A model generated the notes under the pieces. That model ran no database searches and was not told where the DNA came from. It saw only the letters and a list, made by a program, of their open reading frames with translations. Positions 1 to 6,945 of a DNA stretch of 14,436 nucleotides are shown one piece after another. Source of the stretch: Candidatus Omnitrophota bacterium (lineage in GTDB: Bacteria; Omnitrophota; Gorgyraeia; Pluralincolimonadales; Pluralincolimonadaceae); the NCBI GenBank assembly GCA_028706795.1, contig JAQTVK010000009.1, forward strand, positions 1 to 14,436, written 5' to 3'. How positions within the stretch are numbered: position 1 is the first letter of the stretch; every line of letters begins with the position of its first letter. Position numbers and translations under genes: made by a program.

Positions 1-178
1 CCCCAGGGTCTTCGAGAGGTTCTACCGGGTAGATAAGGCCCGTTCCCGCCAACTCGGTGGCACAGGCCTCGGTCTTTCCATCGTAAAACACATCATCCAG
101 TCCCATGGCGGCCAGGTGTGGGTCAAATCCGAAGTAGGCCGCGGCTCTACGTTCAGCTTTACCGTCCCAAAAGCGTAA
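1..178 (+). CDS. Sensor histidine kinase, C-terminal end (PhoR-like), partial
   Basis: This is the last 58 codons of a gene that begins before the window, in frame from base 2 to a TAA at 176-178. The translation carries the end of a HATPase_c ATP-binding domain: an F-box (VFERFYRVD, residues 3-11), then a G2 box (GGTGLGLSIVK, about residues 19-29), and a closing strand GSTFSFTVP. These are hallmarks of two-component sensor kinases, and the FERFYR..KARS spelling is usual in PhoR/PhoR-like enzymes. It would autophosphorylate a histidine and pass the phosphate to a response regulator, which is not in the window. The porin-pst-phoU genes start 140 bases downstream behind a Pho box, so phosphate sensing by PhoR is the natural reading. 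The sensor domain is missing, so the PhoR identity rests on context. Confidence 0.85.
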   Translation, partial: PRVFERFYRVDKARSRQLGGTGLGLSIVKHIIQSHGGQVWVKSEVGRGSTFSFTVPKA

Positions 179-205
179 AAAACCCCTAAAATCCCCCATT
201 TTTTG

Positions 206-222
206 TTCACAGGAAGTTCACA
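206..222 (+). promoter_or_regulatory. Pho box: two TTCACA direct repeats
   Basis: TTCACA occurs at 206-211 and again at 217-222, giving an 11-bp period (6-bp repeat plus 5-bp spacer). PhoB and PhoP response regulators are known to bind such tandem half-sites (TT-ACA-type in Bacillus, CTGTCAT-type in E. coli). The site ends about 10 bases upstream of a weak -35 and 32 bases upstream of a good -10, a suitable place for an activator. The genes downstream are phosphate transport genes and the gene upstream is a PhoR-like kinase. Binding is inferred. Confidence 0.65.
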
Positions 223-231
223 TTTCCTCCC

Positions 232-259
232 TTTGTCCGTAACCTTCAAATCTTATACT
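232..259 (+). promoter_or_regulatory. Predicted promoter of the porin-pst-phoU operon
   Basis: A -10 element TATACT lies at 254-259. Sixteen bases upstream sits TTTGTC (232-237), a poor match to the -35 consensus. A weak -35 directly behind an activator site is typical of promoters that need PhoB. The start codon of the porin is at 319, leaving a leader of about 50 bases with a strong ribosome site GAGGAG at 308-313. No other convincing promoter was seen before phoU, so the whole run is probably one transcript. Confidence 0.5.
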
Positions 260-318
260 CTCCTCGAAAGCAAAAAACCGCCACCTAAACCGGAAGTCCG
301 ACAAAAAGAGGAGAGGGC

Positions 319-1644
319 ATGAAAAAGCTGATGTTGGTGTTAAGCGTGATCGGGATGGTCGCGTTGCCTGTGCGTTCCTACGCAGGCGAGATGGACGTTT
401 TGCTCGGCAAGCTGGTGGATAAAGGCATTCTTACTGCTTCTGAAGCGCAAGAGATCAGGACCGAGACGAACGATGAAATAGCCAAACAGGAAAAAGTGAA
501 ACAGGAAGATTACAAAAAGCTGGCGAAGGACAGCATGCCGGATTGGGTAAAGAACATAAAATTCAGCGGCGACTTCAGGAACAGGTATCAGTGGGATAAG
601 TCGAAGAGCGCGACCTCGGTTGCGACCGAGAGGAACAGGGACAGGATAAGGGTAAGGCTCGGCGCGGACATGAAGGTCATCGATGATTTTAAGGTAGGTT
701 TTGGTATAGCTACCGGAACGACCACCGATCCCAAATCTACGAACGTAACATTGGGTGACGGTTTTTCCTTTAAGAATATAATATTGGACTACGGTTACGG
801 CCAGTACATACCGCATTGGACAGCGCCTGTTGATACCACATTCACGGCCGGTAAGTTCAAGAACCCGTTCTGGGAACCGATAAACGCGCTCGTAGACGGC
901 GATATCAACCCCGAAGGCGCAGCGCTGCAGTTGAAGTACAATGTCAATCCGAGCGCTAACGTGTTTTTGAACTACGGTTTCCTTTATCTGGGCGATACTT
1001 TCCCGAAGACAAAAAACCCGCTGCAGAATGTTATCCAGCCCGGCGTCGACTGGAAGATACTTGACAACGTCAAGCTGAAATCCACAGTCGATTTCTGGTT
1101 GGCCGAAGTAAAAGGCATGACACAGATAAACAATACCCCCGGATCGAACACCCTTGCCAGGAATTCCGACCAGGGGCCGGCCAGCAATATCGTTTACCAG
1201 AATGATTACAACTCTGTAGTCCCGAAACTGGAGGTAGGTTTTTCCGAGCCGTTCTTCGGCTATAACCCGGGCTTCCCGTATTTCAGCGTATTCGGCGAAT
1301 ATATCGACAATCTCAGCGCCAACGCCAAGGGCACCGGTTGGCTCGCCGGCTTCAAGATCGGGAATGAAAAAGTCGCGGATAAATACCAATGGCAGCTGGT
1401 CTACGACCACAGGATGATCGAGAGGGACGCCTTTTTGGATGCTTATCCGGACTCTGATTTCTACGGCGGCAAGACGGGCGCAGCCGGCGACCACGTAGGG
1501 TTCAACTTCGGCTTGAGCAAGAACTCCTGGGTCACGCTCAGCTACTTCAACACAAGGAACGTGTCAAAAGTAGTAAGCCGTACTGATGACGGTTCGAAAT
1601 TGGGTTCACAGACGATCCAGGCGGATTGGACGATAAAATTCTAA
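319..1644 (+). CDS. Putative outer-membrane porin, first gene of the pst operon
   Basis: The 441-residue product has a Sec signal peptide (about residues 1-22, cleavage after SYA). A charged helical stretch follows (about 25-70, rich in K/E/Q), possibly a short coiled coil or peptidoglycan-facing segment. From about residue 78 to the end there are alternating aromatic/polar strands such as FSGDFRNRYQW, as expected of a beta-barrel, and the last residue is Phe, the usual outer-membrane insertion signal. It resembles the bacterial putative porin families (Porin_5/OprP-like in general plan), though I cannot name a subfamily. The start is fixed by GAGGAG five bases upstream. It lies behind a Pho box and 10 bases before pstS, so I infer a phosphate or phosphate-ester channel induced by phosphate limitation. 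Substrate selectivity is not proven. Confidence 0.8.
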   Translation: MKKLMLVLSVIGMVALPVRSYAGEMDVLLGKLVDKGILTASEAQEIRTETNDEIAKQEKVKQEDYKKLAKDSMPDWVKNIKFSGDFRNRYQWDKSKSATSVATERNRDRIRVRLGADMKVIDDFKVGFGIATGTTTDPKSTNVTLGDGFSFKNIILDYGYGQYIPHWTAPVDTTFTAGKFKNPFWEPINALVDGDINPEGAALQLKYNVNPSANVFLNYGFLYLGDTFPKTKNPLQNVIQPGVDWKILDNVKLKSTVDFWLAEVKGMTQINNTPGSNTLARNSDQGPASNIVYQNDYNSVVPKLEVGFSEPFFGYNPGFPYFSVFGEYIDNLSANAKGTGWLAGFKIGNEKVADKYQWQLVYDHRMIERDAFLDAYPDSDFYGGKTGAAGDHVGFNFGLSKNSWVTLSYFNTRNVSKVVSRTDDGSKLGSQTIQADWTIKF

Positions 1645-1654
1645 AGGAGAAAGA

Positions 1655-2683
1655 ATGAAAAAATTGTTATTGTTAATGTTAGCGGTATCGGCGGTAAGTT
1701 TTATGTCCGGCACGGCTTCGGCGGCGAAACTGCTTCTGATAAACGGGGCGGGGGCGACTTTCCCTTATCCCTTATATTCGAAGTGGTTTTATGAATATGC
1801 GAAGGTCGATCCGACCGTAAACTTCAATTACCAGTCTATAGGCTCAGGAGGCGGGATAAGGCAGATCAGCGCCCAGACGGTAGACTTCGGCGCCACTGAC
1901 GGCGCGTTGACCGACGAGCAGTTGAAAGCGGCTCCCGGAGAGCTGTTGCATATACCCATGACCGCGGGAGCCGTAGCCGTTACCTATAATCTCCCCCGGA
2001 CGGGCAAAACATTAAGGTTCAGCCCGGATGTTGTGGCCGATATCTTCCTTGGGAAGATCAGTAAATGGAACGATCAGAGGATCGTCAAAGATAATCCCGG
2101 CGTAAACCTGCCCGGCGATAATATCATAGTTGCCCATCGTTCTGACGGCAGCGGGACGACGAATATTTTTACGGATTACCTTTCTTCTGTATCCGCCGAA
2201 TGGCAGGCCAGGGTTGGAAAGGGGACTTCGGTAAACTGGCCGGCCGGTTTGGGCGGAAAGGGCAACGAGGGAGTCGCGGGCCTGGTAAAACAGACGGAGG
2301 GCGCCATAGGATACGTTGAACTTGCCTATGCCGTCAAAAACAATCTTCCCGCCGCAGACATTAAGAACAAATCCGGGAATTTCATAACGCCTAGCATTGA
2401 GTCAACGACCGCCGCGATAAATGGTAAAATGAACTCAATGCCGGCGGATTTCAGGGTATCGCTCGTCAATCCTGACGGCGCGGACGCCTATCCTATAGCC
2501 GGCGTGACATGGATACTGGTATATAAGAACCAGCCGGACAGGGTGAAGGGCGAGAAGATAGTCAAGTTCCTGCGCTGGGCGATTGCCGACGGACAGGAAT
2601 ACTCCGCCGCGCTTCTTTACGCGCCTTTGCCTGAGAAGATGGTAAAAAAAATAGAGGAAAGGATAGGGGAGATCAAGTATTAA
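1655..2683 (+). CDS. pstS: Phosphate ABC transporter, periplasmic phosphate-binding protein PstS
   Basis: PstS captures inorganic phosphate in the periplasm and delivers it to the PstCA channel. The 342-residue protein begins with a Sec signal peptide (cleavage near ASA, residue 23) without a lipobox cysteine, so it should be soluble in the periplasm. Phosphate-loop motifs are in the usual order: GAGATFPYPLY (31-41), SIGSGGGIRQI (61-71), DFGATDGALTD (78-88) and RSDGSGTT (162-169). The length is normal for the family. AAGGAG precedes the ATG, and the porin stop codon is 10 bases upstream. The 25-base gap to pstC can form a weak stem-loop (TTAA and CGCG pairing, 2680-2707), which could set a higher PstS level than that of the membrane subunits; this is speculative. 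Confidence 0.96.
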   Translation: MKKLLLLMLAVSAVSFMSGTASAAKLLLINGAGATFPYPLYSKWFYEYAKVDPTVNFNYQSIGSGGGIRQISAQTVDFGATDGALTDEQLKAAPGELLHIPMTAGAVAVTYNLPRTGKTLRFSPDVVADIFLGKISKWNDQRIVKDNPGVNLPGDNIIVAHRSDGSGTTNIFTDYLSSVSAEWQARVGKGTSVNWPAGLGGKGNEGVAGLVKQTEGAIGYVELAYAVKNNLPAADIKNKSGNFITPSIESTTAAINGKMNSMPADFRVSLVNPDGADAYPIAGVTWILVYKNQPDRVKGEKIVKFLRWAIADGQEYSAALLYAPLPEKMVKKIEERIGEIKY

Positions 2684-2708
2684 GCCGCGAGGCGAGATCC
2701 GCGTTAAG

Positions 2709-3635
2709 ATGAAGATAAAATTTGTAGACCTTGGATTTAAAAAAGCGACCACGGTCATAGCTTTATCGGTGGTCGCCTTGGTCGTTCTTCTGGTCTTCAG
2801 CATGGCATTGCGCTCCATGCCGGCGATCCGGAAGTTCGGATGGCATTTCTTGTTCACCGGCACCTGGGACCCGGTCAAGGAGATCTTCGGTGCCTTGCCG
2901 TTTATTTACGGAACGGTCGTTTCGTCGGCATTGGCCCTGCTGATCGCCGTGCCGGTCTCGATAGGGATAGCCGTTTACCTGGCGGAACTCGCGCCTTCGT
3001 ACATAAAGCAGCCTTTGAGTTTCCTGATCGAGTTATTAGCCGCCATACCGAGTGTAGTATACGGTTTATGGGGGATATTCGCGTTAGCCCCATTCTTAAG
3101 GGGGAGTATACAGCCATTCTTATCCAAATATTTCGGGTTCTTGCCGATATTCCAGGGTGAATTTTACGGGGTAGGGATGCTGACGGCCGGGATCATATTG
3201 AGCATAATGATCATACCCACGATCTCTTCCATATCGAGAGAAGTTTTTTTGGCCGTGCCTTTTTCCCAGCGGGAGGCTGCGTTGGCGTTAGGTTCTACGC
3301 GCTGGGAGACGATCAGGTTGGCGGTATTGGGTTATGCCAGGCCCGGGGTGCTGGGCGCTGTAATATTAGGATTAGGAAGGGCGTTGGGCGAGACGATGGC
3401 CGTTACTATGGTCATAGGCAACAGGCCGGAGATCTCCGCTTCCTTGTTCGCCCCTTCCTATACGATGGCATCGGTCATAGCCAATGAATTCACCGAAGCT
3501 ACGGGAGATTTATACCTCTCGGCGCTTGTCGAGATAGGGCTTATATTATTCTTCGTTACGCTTACCGTTAATGTCATCGCGAGAATGCTTATCTGGAAAG
3601 TTGCGGGCAACGTAAAAGGCGAGATGAGGGAATGA
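2709..3635 (+). CDS. pstC: Phosphate ABC transporter permease PstC
   Basis: PstC is one of the two inner-membrane subunits forming the phosphate channel. The 308-residue product has an N-terminal membrane helix (about 16-36), a periplasmic loop with the FLFTGTWDP motif, and five further hydrophobic segments. The cytoplasmic EAA loop that docks on PstB (REAALALGSTRWETIRL) is clear, followed by GRALGETMAV. The ribosome site is poor: only a GAGG/GCGAG stretch within a possible small hairpin upstream. The gene ends in an ATGA overlap with pstA, implying coupled translation and equal amounts of the two permeases. Confidence 0.95.
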   Translation: MKIKFVDLGFKKATTVIALSVVALVVLLVFSMALRSMPAIRKFGWHFLFTGTWDPVKEIFGALPFIYGTVVSSALALLIAVPVSIGIAVYLAELAPSYIKQPLSFLIELLAAIPSVVYGLWGIFALAPFLRGSIQPFLSKYFGFLPIFQGEFYGVGMLTAGIILSIMIIPTISSISREVFLAVPFSQREAALALGSTRWETIRLAVLGYARPGVLGAVILGLGRALGETMAVTMVIGNRPEISASLFAPSYTMASVIANEFTEATGDLYLSALVEIGLILFFVTLTVNVIARMLIWKVAGNVKGEMRE

Positions 3636-4483
3636 ATACCTACAAAAAAAGAAAAATTGCCAGCAGATTAATGTGCGCGGCAGCTTTCCTTTGCGCCTTT
3701 TTGACCCTGGTGCCCCTGATCAGTATTTTTGGCTATGTTTTCGCGAAAGGGGTCGCCAGTTTAAATCTCGATTTCTTCGTCAACATGCCCAGGCCTGTGG
3801 GTGAAGCGGGCGGCGGCATGAGTAACGCCATAGTGGGGACGCTCATACTGATCGGGCTCTCCTGCCTGTGGGCTATACCTTTAGGCATAGTCGGCGGGAT
3901 ATTCCTTTCCGAATTCGGCAATAATAAATTAGGTACTACAGTAAGGTTCACCGCGGATGTCTTGAACGGCGTCCCCTCGATCGTCATCGGGATCTTCGCC
4001 TATACAGTCTTCGTGCTGCCGATGAAAAGTTTCTCGGCGATAAGCGGCGCTTTCGCTTTAGGGATAATTATGATACCGACGATAATGCGCACGACCGAAG
4101 AGATGCTGCGGATGGTGCCCCGGACTCTACGCGAAGCCGCGCTGGCTTTGGGGATCAGCCAATTCAGGACGACTGTAAGCATAGTGTTGAGGACCGCGCT
4201 GCCGGGAATACTTACGGGAATACTGCTGGCCATAGCGCGGATCGCGGGAGAGACGGCCCCGCTTCTTTTTACCGCCTTCGGCAACAGGTTTTGGCACCAG
4301 AGCCTTACCCAGCCGATAGCCGCACTTCCTTTGCAGATATTCGTTTACGCGATCTCCCCGTTCGATGATTGGCGCAGGCAGGCATGGGCAGGTGCGTTCG
4401 TTTTGATCGTCATCATCTTCTTGATAAGTTTCATAAGCAGGTTCGTGATCGGATTGCATTATAAATCAACATCATCAAGATAA
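3632..4483 (+). CDS. pstA: Phosphate ABC transporter permease PstA
   Basis: PstA partners PstC in the inner-membrane phosphate channel. The 283-residue product has six hydrophobic segments beginning at about residue 13. It carries the MetI-type EAA loop (LREAALALGISQFRTTVS) and the PstA-typical ARIAGETAPLLFTAFG stretch that follows. The ATG overlaps the pstC stop codon (ATGA at 3632-3635), and pstB starts nine bases after the pstA stop. Nothing is missing compared with the family. Confidence 0.95.
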   Translation: MNTYKKRKIASRLMCAAAFLCAFLTLVPLISIFGYVFAKGVASLNLDFFVNMPRPVGEAGGGMSNAIVGTLILIGLSCLWAIPLGIVGGIFLSEFGNNKLGTTVRFTADVLNGVPSIVIGIFAYTVFVLPMKSFSAISGAFALGIIMIPTIMRTTEEMLRMVPRTLREAALALGISQFRTTVSIVLRTALPGILTGILLAIARIAGETAPLLFTAFGNRFWHQSLTQPIAALPLQIFVYAISPFDDWRRQAWAGAFVLIVIIFLISFISRFVIGLHYKSTSSR

Positions 4484-4492
4484 GGACAATGC

Positions 4493-5251
4493 ATGGAAGA
4501 AAGAGTTAAAGTCTCAAATTTGAACGCGTATTTCGGGAATGCCCGGGCGCTGAAGGGTATTAACATTGCTATCCGGGAAAAGATGGTTACTGCCATCATC
4601 GGCCCTTCGGGCTGCGGAAAGTCGACGTTCATCCGCTGCATTAACAGGTTGCATGAGGTCGTGCCGGACACAAAAGTATCCGGGCAGGTCCTCTTAGACG
4701 GCAAGGATATCTATTTGCCCGATGTCGACCCCATCGAGATAAGGCGGAAGGTAGGGATGGTATTCCAGAAACCCAACCCTTTCCCGGCGCTTTCCATATA
4801 TGACAATGTGGCGGCGGGCCTGAAATTAAACGGCATCAAAAAGAAAGATTACCTCGACGAGATAGTCGAAGAGTCGCTCAGGAGGGCCGCTTTGTGGGAT
4901 GAAGTAAAGGATAAGATCAACGCTTCGGGAGTAAGCCTTTCCGGCGGGCAGCAGCAGCGGCTTTGCATCGCGCGCTGCCTCGCGGTCAAACCCGAAGTCC
5001 TGTTATTCGACGAGCCGTGCGCGAGCCTCGACCCGATATCCACGGCTAAGATAGAAGAGCTTATCCTTGAGTTGAAAAAGTATTATACTATAGTCATCGT
5101 GACCCATAACATGCAGCAGGCGGCGCGCGTCTCGGATCACACCGCGTTCTTCCTCCTGGGCGAACTTATAGAATTCGGCAAGACGCAGGATATTTTCACG
5201 GCCCCGAAGGATAAAAAGACGGAGGATTATATCACCGGGAGGTTCGGTTAA
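4493..5251 (+). CDS. pstB: Phosphate ABC transporter ATP-binding protein PstB
   Basis: PstB hydrolyses ATP at the cytoplasmic face to drive phosphate import through PstCA. In the 252-residue protein I see Walker A GPSGCGKST (37-45), the Q-loop in FQKPNPFP (Q92), the ABC signature LSGGQQQR (149-156), Walker B VLLFDEP (169-175, catalytic E174), D-loop SLDP, and the switch histidine H205 in VTHNMQQA. FQKPNPFP and the C-terminal DYITGRFG are PstB hallmarks separating it from other ABC ATPases. An AAGGA ribosome site lies in the pstA stop region. Its stop codon abuts the next start with no spacer, so the arsC-like gene behind it is very probably co-translated. Confidence 0.97.
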   Translation: MEERVKVSNLNAYFGNARALKGINIAIREKMVTAIIGPSGCGKSTFIRCINRLHEVVPDTKVSGQVLLDGKDIYLPDVDPIEIRRKVGMVFQKPNPFPALSIYDNVAAGLKLNGIKKKDYLDEIVEESLRRAALWDEVKDKINASGVSLSGGQQQRLCIARCLAVKPEVLLFDEPCASLDPISTAKIEELILELKKYYTIVIVTHNMQQAARVSDHTAFFLLGELIEFGKTQDIFTAPKDKKTEDYITGRFG

Positions 5252-5674
5252 ATGAAGAAAAAGGTTCTGTTCGTCTGCATAGAAAATTCCTGCCGCAGCC
5301 AGATAGCAGAGGGCTTCGCGCACAGCCTCGGGGGCCATGTGATGGAAGCTTACAGCGCCGGCTCTAAACCTTCAGGGAAAGTCAACCCGTACGCGACAAA
5401 AGTGATGTGGGAAGAAAAAGTGGATATCTTTTCGCAGAAGTCCAAGGGTTTCAATGACCTGCCGGTAAAGGATTTCGATTACGTCATTTCCATGGGCTGT
5501 AAAGATACGTGCCCTTTCGTGCCGGCGAAGAAACATATCGAATGGAATATACCGGACCCGAAAGGCAAGGAGATAGAATTTTTCAGGATGGTAAGGGACA
5601 CTATCAAGGAGAAGATATTGAAGCTTATATCCGAGATCGCGGAAGCGGATAAACGTAAAACAGGAGATAGATAA
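5252..5674 (+). CDS. arsC: Arsenate reductase, thioredoxin-type (low-Mr protein tyrosine phosphatase fold)
   Basis: The 140-residue protein has the low-molecular-weight phosphatase P-loop C-x5-R at C9-R15 (CIENSCRS) near the N-terminus, and the general-acid Asp-Pro pair at D102-P103 (WNIPDPKG). Two more cysteines, C83 and C87 (MGCKDTCPFVP), match the redox pair that shuttles the disulfide in thioredoxin-dependent ArsC of the S. aureus/B. subtilis type. The Asn at C9+3 also fits ArsC. It should reduce arsenate to arsenite in the cytoplasm, handing electrons on to thioredoxin. It starts directly after the pstB stop and its own stop overlaps the phoU start (TAATG), so it is embedded in the pst operon. 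No ars repressor or arsenite exporter is seen nearby. A low-Mr phosphatase acting in phosphate signalling is a less likely alternative. Confidence 0.85.
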   Translation: MKKKVLFVCIENSCRSQIAEGFAHSLGGHVMEAYSAGSKPSGKVNPYATKVMWEEKVDIFSQKSKGFNDLPVKDFDYVISMGCKDTCPFVPAKKHIEWNIPDPKGKEIEFFRMVRDTIKEKILKLISEIAEADKRKTGDR

Positions 5675-6342
5675 TGGAGAGGCATTTTGACGAGGAATTA
5701 AAGGACCTTAACGCCCGGATACTCAGGATGGGTGCCCTGGCCGAGGAGGCGATAATGAACTCGGTCAAGTCCCTCAAGGAGCAGGATAAGGCCATGGCCT
5801 TGAAGGTCGTCGATTCCGACAAGCAGATAGACATGATGGAGCTCGAGATAGAAGAGCGCTGTCTTGAGATGCTGGCCCTGCACCAGCCGATCGCAATAGA
5901 CCTCAGGTTCATCACCACGGCGATGAAGCTTAACAACGAACTTGAGAGGATAGCCGACCTCGCGGTCGATATCGCGCAGCGCGTCCTTGAGATAGTCGAT
6001 AAACCGTTGCTCAAACCCCTGGTCGACATACCGAAGCTTTGCGCCATAGCGCAGAGCATGGTAAAGCAGGGGATAGACGCTTTCGTCAACAGGGACATAG
6101 AATTGGCGAAGAAGGTCGTCCTTACGGATCCGGAAGCCGATAAGCTGAGAAATCTTGTGCAGGATGAGCTTATAAACGACTACATAGCCAAGGATAAGTC
6201 CACTGCCCCGCGCGCGGTGCCGCTCCTGTTGATCGCCCGCCATCTCGAGCGCATCTGCGACCACGCAACAAACATCGCCGAGGACGTGATATACATGGTC
6301 CAGGCGAAGGTCGTCCGCCACCACCCAGAGAAACTCGAATAA
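5674..6342 (+). CDS. phoU: Phosphate transport/signalling regulator PhoU
   Basis: PhoU shuts down the PhoR/PhoB response and restrains the Pst transporter when phosphate is plentiful; it acts at the membrane with PstB and PhoR. The 222-residue protein is all-helical in appearance and contains the two expected three-helix PhoU repeats. Each has the E-R-x-x-D metal-binding motif: ERIADLAVDIA (91-101) and ERICDHATNIAED (192-204). The N-terminus FDEELKDLNARILRMG is typical. Length is normal. The start overlaps the arsC stop by one base. The TAA stop lies at the outer edge of a large inverted repeat, which probably ends the transcript. Confidence 0.95.
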   Translation: MERHFDEELKDLNARILRMGALAEEAIMNSVKSLKEQDKAMALKVVDSDKQIDMMELEIEERCLEMLALHQPIAIDLRFITTAMKLNNELERIADLAVDIAQRVLEIVDKPLLKPLVDIPKLCAIAQSMVKQGIDAFVNRDIELAKKVVLTDPEADKLRNLVQDELINDYIAKDKSTAPRAVPLLLIARHLERICDHATNIAEDVIYMVQAKVVRHHPEKLE

Positions 6343-6403
6343 TTACGGTGACAGCTCACTTAATTCCCGGTTATCAATAATTAAGTGAGCTGTCACCGTA
6401 ATT
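6341..6403. repeat. Perfect 25-bp inverted repeat with 13-base loop
   Basis: The left arm (6341-6365) and right arm (6379-6403) are exact reverse complements over 25 bases; the core is ACGGTGACAGCTCACTT. They are separated by a 13-base loop (6366-6378). The left arm begins within the phoU stop codon and the right arm ends four bases before the -35 of the next promoter. Perfect complementarity of this length is beyond what a terminator needs. It suggests a dispersed palindromic element (REP-like or MITE-like), either adopted as a terminator or simply tolerated between operons. I saw no second copy in the window. Confidence 0.85.
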
Positions 6404-6405
6404 TT
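6341..6405 (+). terminator. Probable terminator of the porin-pst-phoU operon
   Basis: The 25-bp stem described for the inverted repeat would form a very stable RNA hairpin right after phoU. It is followed by a short T run (TTTT, 6402-6405). The U-tract is short for an intrinsic terminator, and the stem is symmetrical, so some termination in either direction is possible. Confidence 0.5.
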
Positions 6406-6407
6406 CC

Positions 6408-6435
6408 TTGACAAATCTTTTTTTAATGCTACAAT
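6408..6435 (+). promoter_or_regulatory. Sigma70-type promoter of the Rrf2 regulator gene
   Basis: A perfect -35 TTGACA lies at 6408-6413 and a -10-like TACAAT at 6430-6435, separated by 16 bases. It is the strongest -35 match seen in the window. Transcription would start near 6442, within the palindrome described next, about 40 bases before the likely start codon of the regulator. Confidence 0.7.
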
Positions 6436-6440
6436 TATAC

Positions 6441-6456
6441 CAATTTAATAGAATTG
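6441..6456. promoter_or_regulatory. Possible autorepressor operator palindrome
   Basis: CAATT (6441-6445) and AATTG (6452-6456) form an inverted repeat with a six-base centre, just downstream of the -10 and over the expected transcription start. Rrf2 regulators bind short AT-rich dyads and often repress their own gene, so this is a candidate site. The match is short and could be chance in AT-rich DNA. Confidence 0.35.
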
Positions 6457-6484
6457 ATGGGAAATGAAAGAAAGGGAGATCCTG

Positions 6485-6931
6485 ATGAAGTTAACGACAA
6501 AAGGGAGATACGGGACACGGCTGATGCTGGATCTGGCGCTTCATTTTGGGGAGCAGCCTGTCTTCTTGAAGGATGCGGCCAAGAGGCAGGGGATCTCCGA
6601 GAAATACCTTTGGCATTTGATACCGCCCTTGAAGAACGCAGGCCTGATAACGTCTGTCAGGGGAGCCCACGGAGGCTATTCCCTGGCAAGGTCTCCGGAC
6701 CGGATAACCTTAAAAGAGATACTTCTGGCGGTAGAAGGGCCGATATCTTTTGTCTCGTGCGTCGGAGGTTCCTCCGCGTGCGCGCGGTCTGAGACATGCG
6801 CGACAAAAGATATCTGGAGCGAAATATCGGAAAAATTTTTGCAGATACTGGAATCGTTCACGCTCGAGGATATAGTCGAGAAGCAGAAGAGCAAGTCCGG
6901 GTCTTCAGCCGCGTATAATTACGTAATCTAA
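6485..6931 (+). CDS. Rrf2-family transcriptional regulator (IscR-like)
   Basis: The N-terminus MKLTTKGRYGTRLMLDLAL is the classic Rrf2 winged-helix opening, and AAKRQGISEKYLWHLIPPLK with VRGAHGGYSLAR gives the recognition helix and wing. I start the 148-residue protein at 6485, not at the upstream in-frame ATG 6464, because this matches the family N-terminus and a GGGAG site lies six bases upstream (6474-6478). Cysteines C92, C99 and C105 sit where IscR carries its [2Fe-2S] ligands, with spacing C-x6-C-x5-C instead of the usual x5/x5. It may therefore sense Fe-S or iron-sulfur supply. The neighbours cysK, nifS, nifU and feo support control of that pathway. CymR-type cysteine control is the alternative. 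Confidence 0.9.
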   Translation: MKLTTKGRYGTRLMLDLALHFGEQPVFLKDAAKRQGISEKYLWHLIPPLKNAGLITSVRGAHGGYSLARSPDRITLKEILLAVEGPISFVSCVGGSSACARSETCATKDIWSEISEKFLQILESFTLEDIVEKQKSKSGSSAAYNYVI

Positions 6932-6945
6932 AAAAGGAGGAGAAG

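Noticed and set aside
340..1494. Long open frame on the minus strand (384 codons)
   Set aside because: It lies opposite the porin gene, whose signal peptide, ribosome site and barrel pattern are convincing; the minus-strand protein has no domain I recognise and no ribosome site.
5698..6324. Minus-strand open frame of 208 codons
   Set aside because: It is the antisense of phoU, which has both metal-binding motifs in the plus strand; codon structure alone explains the opening.
6464..6484. Upstream in-frame ATG for the Rrf2 gene
   Set aside because: It adds seven residues before the conserved MKLTTKGRYG start, and the GGGAG site is placed for ATG 6485, not for 6464.
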